A stretch of DNA of 64,000 bases from JAJFUV01 sp964561215 (GTDB taxonomy: Bacteria > Acidobacteriota > Terriglobia > Bryobacterales > Bryobacteraceae). Where the stretch lies: assembly GCA_964561215.1 (NCBI GenBank), contig CAZLOS010000008.1:30930-94929 (forward strand), in the 5' to 3' direction. Position 1 is the first letter of the stretch; every line of letters begins with the position of its first letter. Both the position numbers and the translations under genes were made by a program. The notes beneath the pieces are model-generated. The model was not told where the DNA came from, made no database searches, and saw only the letters and a program-made list of their open reading frames with translations. Below, in pieces: positions 58,876-64,000 of the stretch.

Positions 58876-59930
58876 AACTCGCCCTGGACGCCACCTACAG
58901 CCTGGACCGCGACCTCTCCGGTGTGGGCGTCTACTCGCGGGAGATCCTCCACGGCCTGGCCCTGGCTCACCCCGATGTCCCGTTCCTGTTCTGCTATCGG
59001 GCGCACCGTTTCTTGAAGGCGTTGCGCACCGCGCTGCCCGGCAACGTGCGGCGCGCCATCTTTGGCGAAGCAGGCTATGGCCGGCCTTGGGGGCCCTGGA
59101 GCGCCGATCTGTTCCATGGCCTGAACCAACGCCTGCCACGGCAGCGCTTTCGCCGCGCGGTGGCCACGTTCCACGATCTGTTCGTGCTCACAGGCGACTA
59201 TTCGACCCGGGAGTTCCGCGAACGCTTCGCGCGGCAGGCCCGTGAGGCCGCCGCGCGCGCCGACCTGATCATCACCGTCTCTGGTTTCACCGCGCGCCAG
59301 GTGGAGCAACTGCTGGGCGTGGAACCGTCGAGGTTGCGCGTGATCCACCACGGCGTGCGCGTCGCACCTCCTGGGCGGGACACGCCGCGCGAGAAGATCG
59401 TCCTGCATATCGGCGCGATCCAGCGCCGCAAGAACATCGCGCGCCTGGTGACGGCTTTCGAGGAGATGCCGCCCGGTTGGCGGCTGGTTCTGGCCGGGGC
59501 GTGCGGCTACGGTGCGGAAGAGATCCTGGAACAGATCGAGCACAGCCGGCGGCGGGCTTCCATCGATGTTCTCGGCTATGTGACGGACGGCCAGCTAGCC
59601 GATCTGTACGCCAGGGCCGCCATTTTTGCGTTCCCGTCTCTCGATGAAGGTTTCGGCATGCCCGCGCTCGACGCCATGGCCAGTGGCGTTCCCGTCGTGG
59701 GCGGGAATCGCTCGGCCATGCCTGAGGTGTGCGGGGATGCCGCGCTGCTTGTGGATCCTGACGATACGCCGGCGATTGCGGAAGGATTGAGGCGTCTGGC
59801 GCTGGACGATGACTTGCGCGAGCAGTTACGCAGGCGAGGACTCGACCGCGCACGAGAATTCACTTGGAAACGAGCTGTCGAAAAGACCTGGGAGGTCTAC
59901 CGGGAACTGCTGGGCTCCCGGCTAGCGTGA
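58872..59930 (+). CDS. Glycosyltransferase family 4
   Basis: A 352-residue retaining GT-B enzyme. The chosen TTG at 58872 shares bases with the preceding TGA (TTGA) and yields LALDATYSLDRDLSGVGVYSREIL, the normal N-terminus; the longer frame upstream overlaps the sigma-54 activator. The C-terminal donor domain has VVLHIGAIQRRKNIARLVTAF-like sequence, FPSLDEGFGMPALDAMASGVPVVGGNRSAMPEV and VDPDDTPAIAEGL. It probably adds mannose or another hexose to an envelope polysaccharide. The overlap suggests coupled synthesis with the activator. Confidence 0.88.
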   Translation: MKLALDATYSLDRDLSGVGVYSREILHGLALAHPDVPFLFCYRAHRFLKALRTALPGNVRRAIFGEAGYGRPWGPWSADLFHGLNQRLPRQRFRRAVATFHDLFVLTGDYSTREFRERFARQAREAAARADLIITVSGFTARQVEQLLGVEPSRLRVIHHGVRVAPPGRDTPREKIVLHIGAIQRRKNIARLVTAFEEMPPGWRLVLAGACGYGAEEILEQIEHSRRRASIDVLGYVTDGQLADLYARAAIFAFPSLDEGFGMPALDAMASGVPVVGGNRSAMPEVCGDAALLVDPDDTPAIAEGLRRLALDDDLREQLRRRGLDRAREFTWKRAVEKTWEVYRELLGSRLA

Positions 59931-60236
59931 TTCGTCGTCGACCGAGATCTTCAGAGCGCGCAGGAACTTGTGATCCTGCGACGTCCACTTGATCTTGCCG
60001 GAAGCGGTGACGCGCGGGGTGGGCGCCGGAGCAGCTTCTTCACCTTCCACGACTTCCTCGTCCTCGGAGTCTTCGTCTCTCTTGTTGAATCCGATGGTGG
60101 CCTCCAAGACAAGGAAGACATCGTAGCCCGCACGCTTGATCTCGCCGATGGCGGCTGCGATTCGCTCGGAATCCGACAACGATTCGTTGATCGCGTTTCC
60201 GAGCTCTTGCATCAACTCTTTGAGTTGGTCGTCCAA
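59922..60236 (-). CDS. Small acidic-linker protein of unknown function
   Basis: About 104 residues from a TTG at 60236 that has AAGGGG six bases upstream. An ATG eight codons later and a TTG at 60290 are alternatives. The N-terminal half is helical (LKELMQELGNAINESLSDSERIAAAIGEIKRAGYDVFLVLEATIGF). A strongly acidic stretch (RDEDSEDEEVVEGEEAA) and a basic end (SGKIKWTSQDHKFLRALKISVDDESR) follow. The last bases overlap the GT4 stop by 9 on the other strand. No family recognised. Confidence 0.5.
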   Translation of the reverse strand: MDDQLKELMQELGNAINESLSDSERIAAAIGEIKRAGYDVFLVLEATIGFNKRDEDSEDEEVVEGEEAAPAPTPRVTASGKIKWTSQDHKFLRALKISVDDESR

Positions 60237-60399
60237 AATGCGCCCCTTCCCGAGGCCCAACTCCAGGATAGCACCCCTGGACAGAGTCAAGCCCGCCGGC
60301 TTCTGTGATTTCTAATCGGCAGTTTTCGAGTTGCCCAATAGTCTTCCTGAGCCGGGCAGCCGCATCTGGTACCATTGAGGGTTCGCTGCTGTACTGCGT

Positions 60400-60663
60400 A
60401 TGCCTCGTATCGTCAAACAGTTCTTTGGACACGTCGTGCCCCAGGTCATCCGGCCTTTGCGCGTACTGTGGAACCAGGTTATCGGGTTCCTGTTCGCCGT
60501 GCTGGCCGTTTGGAGCGCGCCATCCACGATTCGCCATATCAAGGGATTTGACGGTTCCCCGGACAGCATTTTCCGCGTGACGTTGTCGGGCATCTTCACG
60601 CTGTTGATGGTCGGCTTCGGCCTCTTCTCGTTCTTGCGCGCCCGCAAAGTCTCGAAATCCTGA
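60400..60663 (+). CDS. Small two-helix membrane protein, unknown
   Basis: An 87-residue protein with two hydrophobic segments (about 27-42, NQVIGFLFAVLAVW, and 60-79, TLSGIFTLLMVGFGLFSFL) and a basic end (RARKVSKS). The N-terminal part MPRIVKQFFGHVVPQVIRPLRVLW looks amphipathic. No catalytic motif. It lies between a hypothetical gene and an exported oxidoreductase, converging on the latter. No function proposed. Confidence 0.55.
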   Translation: MPRIVKQFFGHVVPQVIRPLRVLWNQVIGFLFAVLAVWSAPSTIRHIKGFDGSPDSIFRVTLSGIFTLLMVGFGLFSFLRARKVSKS

Positions 60664-60668
60664 ATCGC

Positions 60669-61880
60669 CTACAGCGGCAGGATCTGCTCCCGCACAGGAT
60701 CGAACTTGATGCGCCTCTTCTCGAGGTAAGCCACGTTACCCAGGTGCGACGCTTGCGCCGACCTGTGCCCGATGTAGACGTCGCCATTCGGCAGTTTGCG
60801 CGTCCGCATGCACTCGATGAAATTGTTGACGTGGTACTCGGTGAGTTCCCGCGATTCCTTGACGACGGTCGGCTGCGCGCCCTTCTCCTTCGGCCAGAAC
60901 TCAAAACCCTTGCGCGTGAGGTAAAGCCGGCCTTCGGTTCCGACGATCTCGACCGCCTCGCCCCGCAAGCCGGGCGCCAGCGTGGCCTCGAACGTCGCGG
61001 TCCACTGTTGGGGATACTCCAGCAGCACGCAAATCGTATCGGGCGCCGTGCGCCCGTCCGTATAGCAATACACACCGCCGCTGGCCACGGCCGCGATGGG
61101 ATCGTCCTGCTCGAGCAACATGTGGACAACGTCGATCCAGTGGGTGAACAGATCCGTGATCTGTCCGCCTCCGAAGTCCAGGTACGCGCGGAAATTGTAG
61201 TACTGCTGTGGATCGTACTCGCGCCATTTCACCGGTCCCAGGTATCGCACCCAGTCGAGGTTCGCCGGCTTGGTCTGGAGCGACGGCGGCGCCTTGCGCA
61301 GGTGTGCGCCATTGCCGTGCCACCAGGTCCGCGCCAGCGTAATCCTGCCCAAACGGCCACTCTTGACGTACTCGTCCCGGGCTTGCATATAGTGCGGGCC
61401 GGAGCGCTGCTGCATGCCCACCTGGCAGATACGATTGTGGATGCGCGCCGCCTTGACGATCTCCGGACCTTCCTCGATCTTCAGCGTCAGGGGCTTTTCG
61501 CAATAGACGTCCTTGCCGGCGGCGAACGAGTCCAGGCAGATCGGCGCGTGCCAGTGGTCCGGCGTCCCGATCAACACCGCGTCCACTTCCTTCAATTCCA
61601 GCAGCTTGTGGTGATCGCCGAAGCCTCGCGCGCCAGGGGCCTTCTGTTGCGCCAACTCCACATGCTGCCCGTATACGTCGCACACCGCGCGCACTTCGAT
61701 CGCAGGGTTCATCTGGAAAGTGCTCATTACTCCCAGGCCGCGCCCGCCACAGCCGACGACGCCCAAACCAATCCTGTCGTTTGCACCGAGAACGCGTGAA
61801 TAGGACGAGGCCGTCATGGCAGCCGCGCCCGCGGCAGCGGTCCTGAACAGGTCACGGCGATGTAGGTTTGTATCCGGCAT
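60669..61880 (-). CDS. Tat-exported Gfo/Idh/MocA family oxidoreductase
   Basis: A 403-residue relative of the enzymes at 17690 and 22740. Tat signal: HRRDLFRTAAAGAAAM. Rossmann loop: GLGVVGCGGRGLGVMSTF. Family motif: CEKPLTLKIEEGPEIV, and FGGGQITDLFTHWIDVVHML for the substrate domain. TATAAT ends exactly six bases before the ATG with no Shine-Dalgarno, the clearest single leaderless arrangement in the window. Function as a periplasmic sugar dehydrogenase is inferred from family and signal. Confidence 0.88.
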   Translation of the reverse strand: MPDTNLHRRDLFRTAAAGAAAMTASSYSRVLGANDRIGLGVVGCGGRGLGVMSTFQMNPAIEVRAVCDVYGQHVELAQQKAPGARGFGDHHKLLELKEVDAVLIGTPDHWHAPICLDSFAAGKDVYCEKPLTLKIEEGPEIVKAARIHNRICQVGMQQRSGPHYMQARDEYVKSGRLGRITLARTWWHGNGAHLRKAPPSLQTKPANLDWVRYLGPVKWREYDPQQYYNFRAYLDFGGGQITDLFTHWIDVVHMLLEQDDPIAAVASGGVYCYTDGRTAPDTICVLLEYPQQWTATFEATLAPGLRGEAVEIVGTEGRLYLTRKGFEFWPKEKGAQPTVVKESRELTEYHVNNFIECMRTRKLPNGDVYIGHRSAQASHLGNVAYLEKRRIKFDPVREQILPL

Positions 61881-61886
61881 ATGCGG

Positions 61887-61892
61887 ATTATA
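61887..61892 (-). promoter_or_regulatory. -10 element placed for a leaderless start (oxidoreductase at 61880)
   Basis: A consensus TATAAT on the minus strand is followed by CCGCAT and then the ATG at 61880. Initiation six or seven bases downstream would begin the mRNA at the start codon. No good -35 is present. Confidence 0.6.
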
Positions 61893-61910
61893 TCGCCGTG
61901 GCGGCGCGCA

Positions 61911-63293
61911 TTAAGGCTTCGCAGGCTGTGGCGGCTGAGGGGTCGCGGGGGCACTCGCGGCTTCGCCGCCGAAGTCCACCGTCGATTCCGTCAGGTACAG
62001 ATCCGATTCGCCCGCGAATCTCTGGTAGTTGCGGAACTCGGTCGCATTCCTGCTGCACTGCGCGGAGCCTCTCCAGCAGGCCAGCACTTCCGCCTTCACC
62101 GGCACCAGGAACTCCCTCGTGCCCAGTTTCACCGAGCCGTATTCCACAACCCACTCGGTCACGTCCAGCGGATAGTCGCCGGGGAGGTTCACCGCCTGCA
62201 TCTCGATGCGCAGCACGCGGGAAGTATCGCGGTCCACCCAGATCGTGCCCTTGTAAGCCGGCCGTATGGATTGCGATCCGATGTGGATCGTCCAGTGTGA
62301 ATTGGCCAGTTCCACCTTGAAATCGAAGCGCCACGCCGTGCGGCCGCCGATCTGCGCCGTGCCGCGGCGGCGGAAATCCGCATTCGTGGAAGTGGAGAGC
62401 AGGTCGGCGAGCGTGGAGCCGAACTCGCCGCGCGACACTGTTCCGCTGAGCGTTTCGAGCGGCTTGCTCACGAGCTTGTTGTTTACGCGAACCTGGCGGT
62501 AGCTCTCCTTGCCGTTCTCATACACCACGGTGAGAGAGAGTACGTCGAGCGGCCTCCAGTCCACCTTGGCCGTGTCGCTCCAATAGCGCGTGGTGTACTG
62601 GCGCACCAGGTAGTTCGGCAGGGAGGAGGTGAACTCGTTGGCCGCCTCGCGCGCCTTGGTAATTTGAGGGTCTTCCATCGGCAAGTCGAGGGACACACTC
62701 GGCGCAGGCGCTGCCGCCGGGGTGGCCACGCGCGCAGTCGCCGCTTCCCGTTCGGCGCGAACAACACGCTCCGGCTTGCCGCGCTTGATCTTCGGCGGTC
62801 CCCCGTCGCCGGGATCCACCGCCGGGGCCGGAACCATGGTTGTGGTCGGGCGGGCCGGTTCCGCCGCTTCGGCGGAAGACGACGCTGCTTTAGACGTTTT
62901 CTCGGTCGCGGCGTCCTTCATGATTTGCACGGTCACCGCGTATAGGAAGAAATCTCCACTTTGCCGCACTTCGGCGGTCACCAGCGTTCCAGGTTTCAAT
63001 GTGACCGATTTCAGCGTTTCACCCTCGCGCACGAATCGCGTGCTCTTGGTGATGAAGATGCGCAACTGGCGGCCATCCTCGGTTTCGAGCACCATGGCCT
63101 TGGCGTCGATCTTCCGAATCGTGCCGTTGAAAGCCAGCAGCAGGCCCTCCGCGCGAGGCTCCCTCTTGCCGCTTCCGCCAGACTGCCCCGCGGGCGGCCC
63201 GGTGGGGAACGGATCGCCGAGAGGTCCCGGCAGTTGGCCGGACACAACTCCGGTACACAGAACCGCGGCCGCCATCCATCGCCAGGAATTCAT
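61911..63293 (-). CDS. Secreted protein of unknown function with two beta-rich regions
   Basis: A 460-residue exported protein from the ATG at 63293 (MNSWRWMAAAVLCTGVVSG). Residues about 45-110 look like a small beta-barrel (GTIRKIDAKAMVLETEDGRQLRIFITKSTRFVREGETLKSVTLKPGTLVTAEV). A low-complexity Ala/Pro linker follows. Residues 205-445 form a beta-rich domain with TSSLPNYLVRQYTTRYWS and YKGTIWVDRDTSRVLRIEMQA, reminiscent of LolA/outer-membrane lipoprotein carrier folds. I do not assign a family. The longer frame upstream overlaps the divergent SorC gene. Confidence 0.6.
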   Translation of the reverse strand: MNSWRWMAAAVLCTGVVSGQLPGPLGDPFPTGPPAGQSGGSGKREPRAEGLLLAFNGTIRKIDAKAMVLETEDGRQLRIFITKSTRFVREGETLKSVTLKPGTLVTAEVRQSGDFFLYAVTVQIMKDAATEKTSKAASSSAEAAEPARPTTTMVPAPAVDPGDGGPPKIKRGKPERVVRAEREAATARVATPAAAPAPSVSLDLPMEDPQITKAREAANEFTSSLPNYLVRQYTTRYWSDTAKVDWRPLDVLSLTVVYENGKESYRQVRVNNKLVSKPLETLSGTVSRGEFGSTLADLLSTSTNADFRRRGTAQIGGRTAWRFDFKVELANSHWTIHIGSQSIRPAYKGTIWVDRDTSRVLRIEMQAVNLPGDYPLDVTEWVVEYGSVKLGTREFLVPVKAEVLACWRGSAQCSRNATEFRNYQRFAGESDLYLTESTVDFGGEAASAPATPQPPQPAKP

Positions 63294-63396
63294 CGCCGAT
63301 ATCTGGACGCTCGGCGCGGGCGCCGGGTTACGCGCGACAAAGCGCTTGACGGGGACCGCGGGCGGGCTTAGCATGAGGAACCGGCATTTATAACCA

Positions 63397-63408
63397 GCAT
63401 AATTATGC
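63397..63408 (+). promoter_or_regulatory. 12-base perfect palindrome over the SorC regulator start codon
   Basis: GCATAATTATGC spans the ATG at 63405. TATAAC (63389-63394) lies just upstream as a possible -10. A perfect palindrome at this place could be an operator for self-control. Confidence 0.4.
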
Positions 63409-64000
63409 AAGTCGCCCCCGAAACTCCGCCCCGCGAAGATCAACTCCTCCTCGCGGCCAGGCTCTACTATATCGACGGTCTCTCGCAAACGGAAGTCGCC
63501 CATCTCGCCGGTGTGTCGCAATCCAAGGTCTCGCGCCTGCTTGCTTACGCTCGCGAGCGCGGCATCGTTCAGATCACCGTCCCGGACTACAATCCACGCC
63601 GGCCTGAACTCGAACGGCACCTGCGCAAAGAGCTTGGACTTGCCGAGGCCATCGTGATCCACTCCATCCCGGAGCAAACCGTCCAGGACCTGAGGCAGTC
63701 GGTCGGCTACTTTGCCGGACGCCTGGTTTCCCAGTGGATCGCCCCGCGAAGTACGGTGGCGGTCGGCGGTGGCCGTTCCATGCAGGCCCTGGTTCAGCAC
63801 CTGAAGCCCGAGGCCGCCGCGGCCGGCGTCGCATTCATCCAAACCATGGGCAACATCGACTCGTGCCCCGGCGCCTACGACGCTCTCGAACTCTGTCGTG
63901 CATTGGCGCACCGGTGGAGTGGTGCTTTCCTCACTTCTAATGCGCCCGCCCTCCTGCCGGATGCGGACACCTGCCGCCGCCTGCTCGCACTGCAACAAGT
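63405..64000 (+). CDS. SorC/DeoR-type sugar-responsive transcriptional regulator (partial)
   Basis: The first 198 residues are present; the gene runs off the window. The N-terminal helix-turn-helix reads LLLAARLYYIDGLSQTEVAHLAGVSQSKVSRLLAYARERGIVQITV, the usual SorC opening. The sugar-binding domain begins with LERHLRKELGLAEAIVIHS and VAVGGGRSMQALVQHL, as in SorC, DeoR-like and CggR proteins that bind sugar phosphates. The gene is divergent from the secreted protein at 61911. Its target operon probably lies downstream of the window. Confidence 0.9.
   Translation, partial: MQVAPETPPREDQLLLAARLYYIDGLSQTEVAHLAGVSQSKVSRLLAYARERGIVQITVPDYNPRRPELERHLRKELGLAEAIVIHSIPEQTVQDLRQSVGYFAGRLVSQWIAPRSTVAVGGGRSMQALVQHLKPEAAAAGVAFIQTMGNIDSCPGAYDALELCRALAHRWSGAFLTSNAPALLPDADTCRRLLALQQ

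Overview
The window looks like chromosomal DNA from a high-GC, diderm, free-living heterotroph. The best match is Acidobacteriota, Bryobacterales/Solibacter-like. This is inferred from gene content: a VWFA-type secreted protein of the kind common in acidobacteria, many Tat-exported Gfo/Idh/MocA oxidoreductases, a DUF1080 protein, secreted GH29, GH35 and GH123-like enzymes, and RlpA. I saw no rRNA, tRNA, CRISPR array, insertion sequence or phage genes.

Layout. 1-7219 (minus) is an [FeFe]-hydrogenase operon: rex, hydC, hydB, hydA, hydG, hydF, mostly with 4-base stop/start overlaps. It is read from a near-consensus promoter whose -35 lies inside a possible Rex operator. 7288-18913 (minus) holds carbohydrate genes (DUF1080, pgm, a large secreted glycosidase-like protein, GH29, GH35, an exported oxidoreductase), thymidine kinase, a coiled-coil membrane protein and a 5'-truncated Kelch remnant. 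18954-37509 is mostly housekeeping: nusB-ribH, lepA, an HDOD protein, ABC-F, D-aminoacylase, accD, cobO, MerR, a sugar nucleotidyltransferase, an MFS transporter, purC-cvpA-gph, rhomboid and the VWFA protein. 37664-45616 has a response regulator and a minus-strand block with tandem GH123-like lipoproteins, an exported amidohydrolase, a TlpA-like protein, an exported isomerase-like barrel and galU. 45630-64000 mixes a small Cys/His plus OB-fold protein, TPR, GT87, ferredoxin, queD, dinG, an exported isomerase, der, an NCS1 permease, midA, a 23-residue Lys/Ala-rich microprotein gene, rlpA, a sigma-54 activator with a GT4 gene, another exported oxidoreductase and the start of a SorC regulator.

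How it works together. The hydrogenase genes suggest NADH- and ferredoxin-linked H2 metabolism controlled by NADH/NAD+ through Rex. The exported sugar enzymes suggest breakdown of plant or microbial glycans outside the cytoplasm, possibly including a 3-keto-glycoside route.

Two features stand out beyond ordinary annotation. First, at least fourteen genes have a -10-like hexamer 6-9 bases before the start codon and no Shine-Dalgarno sequence, which implies leaderless mRNAs. At three divergent gene pairs the two opposing -10 boxes overlap. Second, a complete miniature transcription unit (TTGACA-N17-TATATA, UUCG-capped leader hairpin, strong ribosome-binding site, terminator) encodes only 23 residues, mostly Lys and Ala.
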